A stretch of DNA of 64,000 nt from Serripes groenlandicus (GCA_031761405.1 JASEVX010000008.1:37454903-37518902); one strand, 5' to 3'. Shown: positions 32,605-43,147, counted from the stretch's first letter. Notes: generated by a model from the sequence alone, not told the origin. Program-made: numbers and translations.

Positions 32605-32811
32605 ATTATGTTCACATTCCGTCTTAGGGGGATAAATGTATAGAGTAGTGATTCCTGAAACAGAACATCCACAGGAGGCGAAAAGTGTCTATCCGGGTAG
32701 GCCTGTGTGGCATGCTTAGGCTGATTCGGGTCGATACTTTACGCAGAGTCCACAATGTTGATTTTCTCACGAGACGGCCTACACACTGAGTATTGCAAAG
32801 CTACGCCCCTG
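32605..32811. mobile_element. MITE-E with internal MITE-B, right part only
   Basis: CACATTCCGTCTTAGGGGGA, CCACAGGAGGCGAAAAGTGT, GGTAGGCCTGTGTGGCATGC, ACGAGACGGCCTACACACTG, right terminus GCTACGCCCCTG. Shares with the other two copies the GGCCTACACA junction where MITE-B meets MITE-E. Confidence 0.78.
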
Positions 32812-32867
32812 ATGACGTCCATCTCGAGTATAATGATTTGGCCGAAAGATTCTATCTGAAAAAAAAA

Positions 32868-33000
32868 AAAACGTCTGGCCGAAACGTCCGTTGGCCGAAA
32901 ACGTCCGTTGGCCGAAAACGTCCGTTGGCCGAAAACGTCCGTTGGCCGAAACGTCCGGACCGAAACGTCCGTTGGCCGAAACGTCCGGACCGAAACGGAA
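32868..33000 (+). repeat. 17-bp minisatellite
   Basis: GTTGGCCGAAAACGTCC repeated, later units alternating with the shortened CGAAACGTCCGGAC. A 96-codon frame across it (repeating Asn-Val-Arg-Trp-Pro-Lys) is a repeat translation. Confidence 0.9.
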
Positions 33001-33010
33001 AACGTCCGTC

Positions 33011-34310
33011 TAACGTTGAAAACCAGGGCTCGATTCGCTGTCGGATCATACCTGAAACATTTATAAAATGGCAGTACATGTAGTAGCTTCCCTCAAAGAC
33101 GTTCATGGTTACGGAGAGTTAATTCGGAGTGATGTGCTTGTATCAGGCTTAATCTACCAGAAGTACTGGTAATTTACCCAGGAAACACGGCGGTATAACT
33201 GTGATGTGCTGGTATCAGGCTTAATCTACCAGAAGTACCGGTAATTTACCCAGGAAACACGGCGGTATAACTGTGATGTGCTGGTATCAGGCTTAATCTA
33301 CCAGAAGTACCGGTAATTTACCCAGGAAACACGGCGGTATTACTGTGATGTGCTGGTGTCAGGCTTAATCTACCAGAAGTACCGGTAATTTACCCAGGAA
33401 ACACGGCGGTATAACTGTGATGTGCTTGTATCAGGCTTAATCTACCAGAAGTACTGGTAATTTACCCAGGAAACACGGCGGTATAACTGTGATGTGCTTG
33501 TATCAGGCTTAATCTACCAGAAGTACTGGTAATTTACCCAGGAAACACTGCGGTATAACTGTGATGTGCTGGTATCAGGCTTAATCTACCAGAAGTACCG
33601 GTAATTTACCCAGGAAACACGGCGGTATAACTGTGATGTGCTGGTATCAGGCTTAATCTACCAGAAGTACCGGTAATTTACCCAGGAAACACGGCGGTAT
33701 AACTGTGATGTGCTTGTATCAGGCTTAATCTACCAGAAGTACTGGTAATTTACCCAGGAAACACGGCGGTATAACTGTGATGTGCTTGTATCAGGCTTAA
33801 TCTACCAGAAGTACTGGTAATTTACCCAGGAAACACTGCGGTATAACTGTGATGTGCTGGTATCAGGCTTAATCTACCAGAGGTACTGGTAATTTACGCA
33901 GGAAACACGGCGGTATAACTGTGATGTGCTTGTATCAGGCTTAATCTACCAGAAGTACTGGTAATTTACCCAGGAAACACGGCGGTATAATTGTGATGTG
34001 CTGGTATCAGGCTTAATCTACCAGAAGTACTGGTAATTTACCCAGGAAACACGGCGGTATAACTGTGATGTGCTGGTATCAGGCTTAATCTACCAGAAGT
34101 ACTGGTAATTTACCCAGGAAACACGGCGGTATAACTGTGATGTGCTGGTATCAGGCTTAATCTACCAGAAGTACTGGTAATTTACCCAGGAAACACTGCG
34201 GTATAACTGTGATGTGCTGGTATCAGGCTTAATCTACCAGAAGTACCGGTAATTTACCCAGGAAACACGGCGGTATAACTAAAATATTGTTGAAAGCAAC
34301 GTTAATGTCT
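33011..34310 (+). repeat. 72-bp satellite array inside SINE-1 (array A4), 16 copies
   Basis: SINE-1 5' material (GTCGGATCATACCTGAAACA, AAAATGGCAGTACATG) precedes exactly sixteen 72-bp units from 33129 to 34280: GTGATGTGCTGGTATCAGGC ... CAGAAGTACTGGTAATTTAC ... ACACGGCGGTATAACT. The SINE 3' end (AAAATATTGTTGAAAGCAAC + GTTAATGTC) follows. Unit variants (CTTGTATC/CTGGTATC, TACTGG/TACCGG, CACGGC/CACTGC) recur in blocks of about five units. Confidence 0.94.
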
Positions 34311-34519
34311 ACACCATTCAAACATCTATTTAAAAAAACGTTTACGAAATGTTCACGCATGTTCCTTTTCTATCCCTACCATCTCAAGAATGGTGTATTA
34401 CATATAACCGTTTTCATCGCTTTATGTGTAAACGAATACCAAGATCGTAAACGAATGTTTATTGTTACCTTCAGAATTTTCTGTTGTAGTTCCAGCTTGC
34501 AATTGACCAATTTCGATGT

Positions 34520-34945
34520 ATGAAAAAGCACCAACAGACTACTTTAAAAATATTTAGGCAAAGAAATGGAAATTATTTATAACTGAAAAGGTTATTATTG
34601 AATAGAGTTGAACAATTGTTTTCCAAAGTCTGCCGATACAGATGTGTCAAAAAGCGTTTTCATGTGATAAAGGGTAAAATGGTATTATATGTCTCCCATC
34701 CGATGTTTATCTGTATATATTAAGCCTGTTTCGACGTGCGATAATTATGCAGCAGACGTTTTTAAAATGCTATATTCTAAAATATATAAAATCTTTATAA
34801 ATGATAGAATTACTTTTGGATAGAGTTGAAATCATAGAAGCAAATGAAGAAATTGCTCATGATGAGCAATTTTTCATTTTGCCACAATGATTTCAAAATT
34901 CGTGTTCTACAGAGGCGTCAGAAAGCGTCTACACGTTGGAAATGG
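34520..34945 (-). mobile_element. Two degraded MITE-A copies
   Basis: First, 34520-34678 (ACAGACTACTTTAAAAATAT to CATGTGATAAAGGGTAAAA). Second, 34735-34945, has centre ATTGCTCATGATGAGCAATT and ends CTACACGTTGGAAATGGTTAAC. Confidence 0.6.
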
Positions 34946-36199
34946 TTAACAAAAACACCACAATTTAAATCGTATACCTAATATAATATTTTTTAAAGTC
35001 TTCTGCTTCGCCGCAATTGACTAGAACAATGTAAAATATGAGCCAGTAAAATAACAAATTTAGCCAATTGTTGAAAACATTGTGGAATCGAACAGAGGAA
35101 ATGCTCACCTTGAGCTATTATCTCCTTTTTAACAATGTTTTAAGGACAATAATTATAAAAACCTTCTAGTGTAAATTATTATCAGAATTGACTATCCCTC
35201 TTCTAAATAGATGTGGACAATGACAGTTTGGGTAAGACTTTCGGGTATACAGGCACAGAATACAGTGTTCGCGTGCGCAGCAAACTCCTTTTCATCAGAC
35301 GTGATCCATATATATTTTGTTTTCAGGCCGTCATAATGTCTGAAAAGAAGCCGGCTATTTCCGTATATAGATACCTGTCTTCCGACCGAAAAGGTCAAGT
35401 TTTAAACGACGAAATGGTGTGACATGTACGCGTCTTCGTGTTTCTAACACCCAATTTAAGCTGTGTCCCTGTCATTGAAGTCCCGGACACGGGTAAAGGA
35501 TCCTTTACAACATACCCGTTACGACGTCACTAAACATCTCAATGACAAGAAACAATAGACGGTTATAACTCTAGTTCTTTTTATTTGAGACTGTAAGTAG
35601 GTCAATATTATAACTTTGCAAACAGCGAAGGCCCTGGCGAGGCTGAGCATATGCTTCCGCACAGTCTCGCCATATCCTTCAATGTTCGCAGAAGGCTTTT
35701 TAGATGTCATTGTCATTTTTTAGGTGTTGACTATAAGATGAATTGGCCGCTTGCGTGATCATTGACATTTCCGGTAGTTTCTATTATTCTCAGGCGGGTT
35801 TTCTTTTCTCGAGTCATGCAACCTCAAATGGTAGGTTTTTTATGTTCTAGAAAAGGGAGTGGTGTTTGATGGGATGATAGACGCATTTAACTTTGTTATT
35901 AATTTAGGTTTTAAACATAACACGTTCTCACAAACAACACATGTGCAGTAGACGACTGTCCATCCCAGCTGCAAAAGATGGCCACCAACGTTTAAAAAGG
36001 AAAAATCTCCCCTTAAACATTTGATCCAATGTCAAAATGTATTCATATAAATGTTACTTGACTGATTATCTACACAACTCAAGTCTTGTTCAAACCGTTC
36101 GTTGCACAGAAATAGCAAAATGAACTTAACAAGAAAGACTATACATGTACATGATATTTCTTCCAAATACACTGGCCCGATTTCAAATTAAATGCGCAC
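34946..36199. other. Mostly single-copy stretch; MITE-A relics at both sides
   Basis: MITE-A debris near 34990-35150 and 35930-36110. Between them is the least repetitive, somewhat GC-richer part of the window (35200-35760). A TTTTGTTTTCAG tract at about 35320 precedes a short open stretch starting ATGTCTGAAAAGAAGCC, which could be an exon by chance; I see no protein family in it. Confidence 0.4.
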
Positions 36200-36780
36200 A
36201 CATATATATAAGTTGATTGATCGAGTATATAGGTCGATTGTACGAATGCATGAGTTGATTGTACGAGTATATAAGTCGATTGCACGAGTTTACGGGTTGA
36301 TTTTACGAGTATATAAATTGATTGTACAATTGTAGGAGTTGATTGTACTAGTATATTGTTTGATTGAACGAGTAAAAAGGTTCATTGTACGTGTATGTGG
36401 ATTGATTGTACGAGTATATTGGCTGATTGTACGAGTATATATGTTGATTGTTTAGGTATATAGTATGTGGGTTGATTATTCGAGAATATCGGTTTATTTA
36501 ACGACTTTGTGGACTGATTGTACGCGTATATATAGGTTGATTGTACGAGTACGTGGGTTTATTGTTTAAGTGTATAGTATGTGGGTTGATTGTACGAGTA
36601 TGTAGGTTAGTTGTACGAGAATATGAGTTGATTGTACGAGTATATGGGTTGAATATACGGGTATATTGGTTGATTGTACGAGTATATGAGTTGAATATAC
36701 GGGTATATTGGTTGATTGTACGAGTATATGGGTTGAATATACGGGTATATTGGTTGATTGTACGAGTATATGGGTTGCCG
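36200..36780 (+). repeat. 21-bp minisatellite turning into a 42-bp higher-order repeat
   Basis: Left part: diverged units like GTTGATTGTACGAGTATAT. Right part (about 36625-36780): homogenised 42-bp dimers, GATTGTACGAGTATATGGGT + TGAATATACGGGTATATTGG. Divergence falls from left to right. Open frames on both strands (up to 99 codons) are repeat translations. Confidence 0.88.
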
Positions 36781-36926
36781 TATCTTAAACAGAGCAACAG
36801 TTAACCTGGAACGAATCACTGAGTAGTATTGCAATCTCAGCATTAAATGACTTCAATCTCGCTTTCAATAGTAGCCTTCTATTTGCGATTTGACGTGTCT
36901 ATATCGGTGAATTTAGACTTATACTG

Positions 36927-37156
36927 TTAATCCTTTACCTCATACGACAATTCTGCAGCAGACGACTTTGAACATATTTTTTCGAAAAATAAAAAATCTC
37001 TATAATTGAATGGATAACCTATGACTAAAAGAGGAAAACATTGTGGCAAAAGGAGAAATTGCTCGTCTTGAGCAATTTCTTCTTTTGTCACTATGTTTTT
37101 AAAAAGACGTCTGCTACAGAGGCGTCAGAAAGCGTCTATATGAGGGAAATGGTTAA
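36927..37156 (-). mobile_element. MITE-A, complete, 230 bp
   Basis: TTAATCCTTTACCTCATACG to TATGAGGGAAATGGTTAA, centre ATTGCTCGTCTTGAGCAATT. TTAA on both sides. Confidence 0.88.
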
Positions 37157-37323
37157 TGCATGTATCCCTTATTCATTTAACAGAGTTGGCTGTTTCTAGT
37201 CTATGTATGAGGGGGCACGACTAGGCGGATGTGAAAGCCTTGTTATCATATCGGATTTTCCATTCATAAAAACACGTTTCATTCATGAAGGTTGAAACCA
37301 CGCACCGGGCCATTGTTATAACT

Positions 37324-37566
37324 GAGTCGTTCCGTGAGAAAACCAACATAACGGCCTCTGCGTGATGTATCGACCCAGATCAGGCTAATCCGGGCAGACA
37401 CATTCCGTCTCAGGGGGATAGAGGTATAGAGTAATGATTCCTGAAACAGAAATTCCACAGGAGGCGAGCATTTTCTGTCTGGGTTAGCCTGCGCGGCATG
37501 CTTAGGCTGATCCGGGTGGATACTTTACGCAGAGTCCACAATGTTGGTTTTCTCACGTGACGGCTC
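37324..37566. mobile_element. MITE-B, full length
   Basis: GAGTCGTTCCGTGAGAAAAC to GTTTTCTCACGTGACGGCTC; core TCCTGAAACAGAAATTCCAC + AGGAGGCGAG. GC-rich inner stem as in other copies. Confidence 0.85.
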
Positions 37567-37711
37567 ATATGGTAAACAAAATCTTTCGCGATAAAAAGAG
37601 AAGTGTTTCCTCACCTGACATTGTGTCCTTTTTATCGGATCTGACCCTTTCTATGGCGAGGCTTTGACCACCGTTCCCTTGATCTTCAGTGAAATCATCT
37701 GTGTCGTTGTA

Positions 37712-39150
37712 CCTCATACTGTAGTCTGTACCTCATACTGAAGTCTGTACCTCATACTGAAGTCTGTACCGCATACTGTAGTCTGTACCGCATACTGTAG
37801 TCTGTACCGCATACTGAAGTATGTACCGCATACTGTAGTCTGTACCGCATACTGAAGTCTGTACCTCATACTGTAGTCTGTACCGCATACTGAAGTATGT
37901 ACCGCATTCTGAAGTCTGTACCTCATACTGAAGTCTGTACCGCATACTGAAGTATGTACCGCATACTGAAGTCTGTACCGCATACTGAAGTCTGTACCAC
38001 ATACTGTAGTCTGTACCGCATACTGAAGTCTGTACCGCATACTGAAGTCTGTACCGCATACTGAAGTATGTACCGCATACTGAAGTCTGTACCACATACT
38101 GTAGTCTGTACCTCATACTGTAGTCTGTACCGCATACTGAAGTATGTACCGCATTCTGAAGTCTGTACCTCATACTGAAGTCTGTACCGCATACTGAAGT
38201 ATGTACCTCATACTGTAGTCTGTACCGCATACTGAAGTCTGTACCGCATACTGAAGTCTGTACCACATACTGTAGTCTGTACCGCATACTGAAGTCTGTA
38301 CCGCATACTGAAGTCTGTACCGCATACTGAAGTCTGTACCGCATACTGAAGTCTGTACTGAGGTCTGTACCGCATACTGAAGTCTGTACCGCATACTGAA
38401 GTCTGTACCGCATACTGAAGTATGTACCACATACTGAAGTCTGTACCGCATACTGAAGTTTGTACCGCATACTGAAGTCTGTACCGCATACTGAAGTCTG
38501 CACCACATACTGAAGTCTGTACCACATACTGAAGTCTGTACCACATACTGTAGTCTGTACCGCATACTGAAGTCTTTACCGCATACTGAAGTCTGTACCG
38601 CATACTGAAGTCTGTACCACATACTGTAGTCTGTACCGCATACTGTAGTCTGTACCACATACTGAAGTCTGTACCGCATACTGAAGTCTGTACCACATAC
38701 TGTAGCCTGTACCGCATACTGAAGTCTGTACCGCATACTGAAGTCTGTACCGCATACTGAAGTTGAAGTCTGTACCGCATACTGAAGTCTGTACCGCATA
38801 CTGAAGTCTGTACCGCATACTGAAGTCTGTACCGCATACTGAAGTCTGTACTGCATACTGAAGTATGTACCACATACTGTAGTCTGTCCCGCATACTGAA
38901 GTCTGTAACGCATACTGAAGTCTGTACCGCATACTGAAGTCTGTATCGCATACTGAAGTATGTACCGCATACTGAAGTCTGTACCGCATACTGAAGTCTG
39001 TACTGAGGTCTGTACCGCATACTGAAGTATGTACTGAGGTCTGTACCGCATACTTAAGTATGTACCGCATACTGAAGTCTGTACCGCATACTGAAGTCTG
39101 TACCACATACTGTAGTATGTACCGTATACTGAAGTCTGTACCGCATACTA
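37712..39150 (-). repeat. 19-bp satellite array, about 75 copies, with 247-bp higher-order repeat
   Basis: Unit CTGAAGTCTGTACCGCATA (19 bp). A block with the rare variant CGCATTCTGAAG at 37904 is repeated at 38151, 247 bp away (13 units). As 19 is not a multiple of 3, each frame reads 57 nt as a 19-residue repeat, giving minus-strand frames of up to 312 codons. These are consequences of the repeat, not genes. Some units have short insertions (TGTACTGAGG). Confidence 0.93.
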
Positions 39151-39239
39151 AAGTCTAATCTTTGTATCGGTCGATCGCTTCTGCAGTTTGTTTGTATTGT
39201 GTCTTATGGCGCTTTCAACTAGTTTTCAGTTACTAGTAT

Positions 39240-40473
39240 AATTATAATGGTGTTTCCTGGCTAATCTACCAGGATTACTGGTTCATCTATCCAGAAACCA
39301 ACGAGTGAGTTGTAATACTAACCTCACAATCCTGAGCGCCCAGAAGGGAAAGCCAATTGAACCATTGTTAACGTCTTTGGTAACTATCTCCTGCATCCGA
39401 GGCGGACGCAATGCAACTATCTCCTGCATCCGAGGCGGACGCAATGCCACTACGCCACCGAGGCAGACGCTCTACCACTACACCACCGAGGCGGACGCTG
39501 TACCACTACACCACCGAGGCGGAAGCTCTACCACTACACCACCGAGGGGACGCTGTACCACTACACCACCGAGGCGGTCGCTCTACCACTACACCACCGA
39601 GGGGACGCTGTACCACTACACCACCGAGGCGGACGCTCTACCACTACTTCACCGAGGGGACGCTGTACCACTACACCACCGAGGCGGACGCTCTACCACT
39701 ACACCACCGAAGCGGTCACTGTACCACTACACCACCGAGGCGGACGCTCTACCACTACACCACCGAGGGGACGCTGTACCACTACACCACCGAGGCGGTC
39801 GCTCTACTACTACACCACCGAGGGGACGCTGTACCACTACACCACCGAGGCGGTCGCTCTACCACTACACCACCGAGGTGGACGCTGTACCACTACACCA
39901 CCGAGGGGACGCTGTACCACTACACCACCGAGGCGGTCGCTGTACCACTACACCACCGAGGCGGACGCTGTACCACTACACCACCGAGGCGGACGCTATA
40001 CCACTACACCACCGAGGCGGACGCTATACCACTACACCACCGAGGCGGACGCTGTACCACTACACCACCGAGGCGAACGCTGTACCACTACATCAATGAG
40101 GCGGACGCTGTACCCCTACATCACCGAGGCGGACGCTGTACCCCTACATCACCGAGGCGGACGCTGTACCACTACATCGCCGAGGCGGACGCTGTATCAC
40201 TACATCGCCGAGGCGGACGCTGTACCACTACACCACCGAGGCGGACGCTGTACCCCTACATCACCGAGGCGGACGCTGTACCCCTACATCACCGAGGCGG
40301 ACGCTGTACCACTACATCGCCGAGGCGGACGCTGTATAACTACATCGCCGAGGCGGACGCTGTATCACTACATCGCCGAGGCGGACGCTGTACCCCTACA
40401 TCACCGAGCCGGACGCTGTACCACTACATCGCCGAGGGTGACGCTGTACCACTACATCAATGAGGCGGACGCT
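39240..40473 (-). repeat. 28-bp array of the SINE-1 tRNA head (array A5)
   Basis: A minus-strand SINE-1 body comes first (GTGTTTCCTGGCTAATCTAC, ACCTCACAATCCTGAGCGCC, TTAACGTCTTTGGTAACTAT). From about 39391 its head, GAGGCGGACGCTGTACCACT + ACACCACC on this strand, repeats every 27-28 bp to 40473, about 38 copies. The complement is GGTGGTGTAGTGGTACAGCG, the A-box end of the tRNA-like promoter. The left part has CTCTACC and GAGGGGACG units; the right part has CATCGCC and CCCCTACATC units. Frames of up to 350 codons are repeat translations. Confidence 0.92.
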
Positions 40474-40749
40474 GAAGAAGAAGAAGAAGAAGAAGAAGAA
40501 GAAGAAGAAGAAGAAGAAGAAGAAGAAGAAGAAGAAGAAGAAGAAGAAGAAGAAGAAGAAGAAGAAGAAGAAGAAGAAGAAGAAGAAGAAGAAGAAGAAG
40601 AAGAAGAAGAAGAAGAAGAAGAAGAAGAAGAAGAAGAAGAAGAAGAAGAAGAAGAAGAAGAAGAAGAAGAAGAAGAAGAAGAAGAAGAAGAAGAAGAAGA
40701 AGAAGAAGAAGAAGAAGAAAAAGAAGAAAGAAGATGAAGAAGAAGAATG
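40474..40749 (+). repeat. (GAA)n microsatellite, about 270 bp
   Basis: Starts directly after the last GAGGCGGACGCT of the 28-bp array and is nearly pure GAA. Poly-Glu/poly-Lys frames are artefacts. Confidence 0.95.
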
Positions 40750-40887
40750 TTAAGTTCAGACGACGAAACCCGTTTTCTCCTTATTGAACTCCTATCACAT
40801 ACAATATTATGTTATATCTATTATGCATACTTTGCTTTTTTATTTAGTTTTGTTAACATTTTATTTAACAATCACCATAATAAAAAC

Positions 40888-42690
40888 AAGAGTTGTCGGA
40901 GGACAATATAGCTCGCCTATCAGGGCCATCGTATATCAGGGCCTACTTCAGAACAGTTAAAGTATTAGGTAAAGTCGCACAGTATCACCTATTGCAAGAT
41001 AATACACCTTTTCAATACTTTTGACAAAAATTCTAAGTTCAACTAGAATGGAGTGCTCCCCGGAGCACGTGTGTCACCTGCCGGCGCCTTGTCAGAAAAT
41101 TTTAATTTTTGATAGAAAAGGGGCAATAACTCTGATATAAAAAATATTTGGATTATCCCCCTTTTGTGAACCCATCACAAAAATTGATATAAACATTTGT
41201 CAGAAGTTTCAATCCAATCCTTTGAGCAGAAAAAAAGTAATTTGAATATTTGACAGAAAAGGGGCAATAACTGATATAAACATTTGTCAGAAGTTTCAAT
41301 CCAATCCTTTGAGTAGATTAAATTTTTGACAGAAAAGGGCCAATAACTCTGATATAAAAATATTTGGATTATCCCCCTTTTTGTGAACCCATCATACACA
41401 TTGATATAAACATTTGTCAGAAGTTTCAATCCAATCCTTTGAGTAGAAAAAAAGTTATTTGAAAATTTAAATTTTTGACAGAAAAGGGGCAATAACTCTG
41501 ATATAAAATTATTTGGATTATCACCCTTTTGTGAACCAATCACACACATTGATAAAAACATTTGTCAGAAGTTTCAATCTAATCCTTTGAGTAGAACAAA
41601 AGTTATTTGAAAACGTGACGAAAAAAGTGTGACGGACAGACAGACAGACAGACGCCGGATAAAAAAAAAAATAGACAGACAGACGTCGAATAAAAAAAAA
41701 AGTTTCAATCCAATCCTTCAGGTAGAAAAAAAGTTATTTGAAAATTTAATTTTTTGACAGAAAAGGGGCAATAACTCTGATATAAAATTATTTGGATTAT
41801 CCCCCTTTTGTGAACCAATCACACACATTGATATAAACATTTGTCAGAAGTTTCAATCTAATCCTTTGAGTAGAAAAAAAGTTATTTGAAAACGTGACGA
41901 AAAAGTTAGATTTTTTGACAGAAAAGGGGCAATAACTCTGATATAACTTGACCTTGACCCAGGGTCAGGACGGGTGTAGTGGTGTGCGTAGATGGATGAC
42001 CAATAGTTCCTAAATGTATAAACTAAATATGAAAGCAATCAATGTCATAATAGTGAATGCAGAGTGATATGTTAAACGTTAAACGCAAACCTTAAACCTT
42101 GTAACTGAACCAAGTAGAAATGACCTTGACCTTGACCCAGGTGCAGGACGGGTGTAGTGGTGTGCGCAGATGGATGAACAATAGTTCCTAAATGTATAAA
42201 CTAAATATGAAAGCAACCAATGTCATAATAGTGACTGCAGAGTGATATGTTAAACGTTAAACGCAAACCTTAAACCTTGTAACTGAACCAAGTAGAAATG
42301 ACCTTTACCTTGACCCAGGGTCAGAACGGGTGTAGTGGTGTGCGTAGATGGATGACCAATAGTTCCTAAATGTATAAACTAAATATGAAAGCAATCAATG
42401 TCATAATAGTGCAGAGTGATATGTTAAGCGTTAAACGCAAACCTTAAACCTTGTAACTGAACCAAGTAGAACCAAGTAGAAATTACCTTGACCTTGACCC
42501 AGGGTCAGGACGGTGTAGTGGTGTGCGTAGATGGATGACAAAAAACCCTTAAAACCCAAATGAAAACCTTAAACACAAACCTTAAACCTTAAACCTAGGT
42601 GTCTACGCCACCGCCGACGCCGCCGACGGTGCCGACGCCGGGGGTAACACATAAGCTCTCCTGTACTTCGTACTGGCGAGCTAAAAATTG
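40888..42690. mobile_element. Composite element with two internal tandem repeat sets (pearl/Helitron-like guess)
   Basis: Begins AACAAGAGTTGTCGGAGGAC + AATATAGCTCGCC and ends ACTTCGTACTGGCGAGCTAA; TAGCTCGCC (40909-40917) and GGCGAGCTA (42675-42683) are inverted. Inside: several ~140-bp repeats (GGGGCAATAACTCTGATATA, GTCAGAAGTTTCAATCCAAT; 41090-41940) broken by GACA-repeats at 41635-41700, then about 3.7 copies of a 178-bp repeat from 41951 (ACCTTGACCCAGGGTCAGGA). Near the right end is a CGCCGACGCCGACG-type motif. It is non-coding. Bivalve non-autonomous elements with tandem cores are known, but the class here is inferred. Confidence 0.7.
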
Positions 42691-42697
42691 CTTTGTT

Positions 42698-42938
42698 TTA
42701 TTTGGCGTTTTGCAACGCGTCTTTCAACACTATTCCAGTTCTATCACAGCGTTTCCTGGATAAGTTACCATTTCTACTGTTCATTTCTTACCTTATACCA
42801 GTGAGTTAATCAAAATAATAACCTCTGAGCACCAATGAGGGAAAGCCATTACTTCCATCTTTAAAGTATTTGGTATGACTCGGCTAGGGATCCAATCCGA
42901 GATCTCCCGTACTCTAGCGGCGGACGCTCTACCATCGT
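42698..42938 (-). mobile_element. SINE-1, minus strand, head side cut by a MITE-B
   Basis: TTGGCGTTTTGCAACGCGTC, CACAGCGTTTCCTGGATAAG, GAGCACCAATGAGGGAAAGC, AAAGTATTTGGTATGACTCG, and head complement GCGGACGCTCTACCATCG; the MITE-B begins at the next bases. Confidence 0.82.
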
Positions 42939-43147
42939 CCCGGATCAGCCATAACATGCCGCGCAGGCTTATCCGGAAAGACACTTTTCGCCTCCTGTGG
43001 ATTTTCTGTTTCAGGAATCATTACTCTATATATATACCTCTGAGACGGAATGTGTCGGCCCGGATCATTCTGCGCAGACTGCGCAGGCTGATATGGGTCG
43101 ATACATTACGCAGATGCCATAAAGTTGGTTTTCTCGCGGGACTGCTC
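42939..43147. mobile_element. MITE-B, left terminus missing
   Basis: CGGATCAGCCATAACATGCC, CGCCTCCTGTGGATTTTCTG, GAGACGGAATGTGTCGGCCC, CATAAAGTTGGTTTTCTCGC, end GGGACTGCTC. The left 50-60 bp are absent where it meets the SINE-1 head. Confidence 0.82.

Noticed and set aside
37733..39108. Minus-strand open frames of 264-312 codons (repeating YRLQYAVQTSVCGTDFSMR)
   Set aside because: They are readings of the 19-bp satellite; all three frames give the same periodic peptide because 3 x 19 nt = 19 codons. No start context, domain or non-repeat sequence.
39305..40753. Plus-strand frames of up to 350 codons with HYTTEADAVPLHHRGG-type repeats and a poly-Glu/poly-Lys end
   Set aside because: Translation of the 28-bp SINE-head array and the GAA tract; several frames stay open at once, as expected for a repeat.
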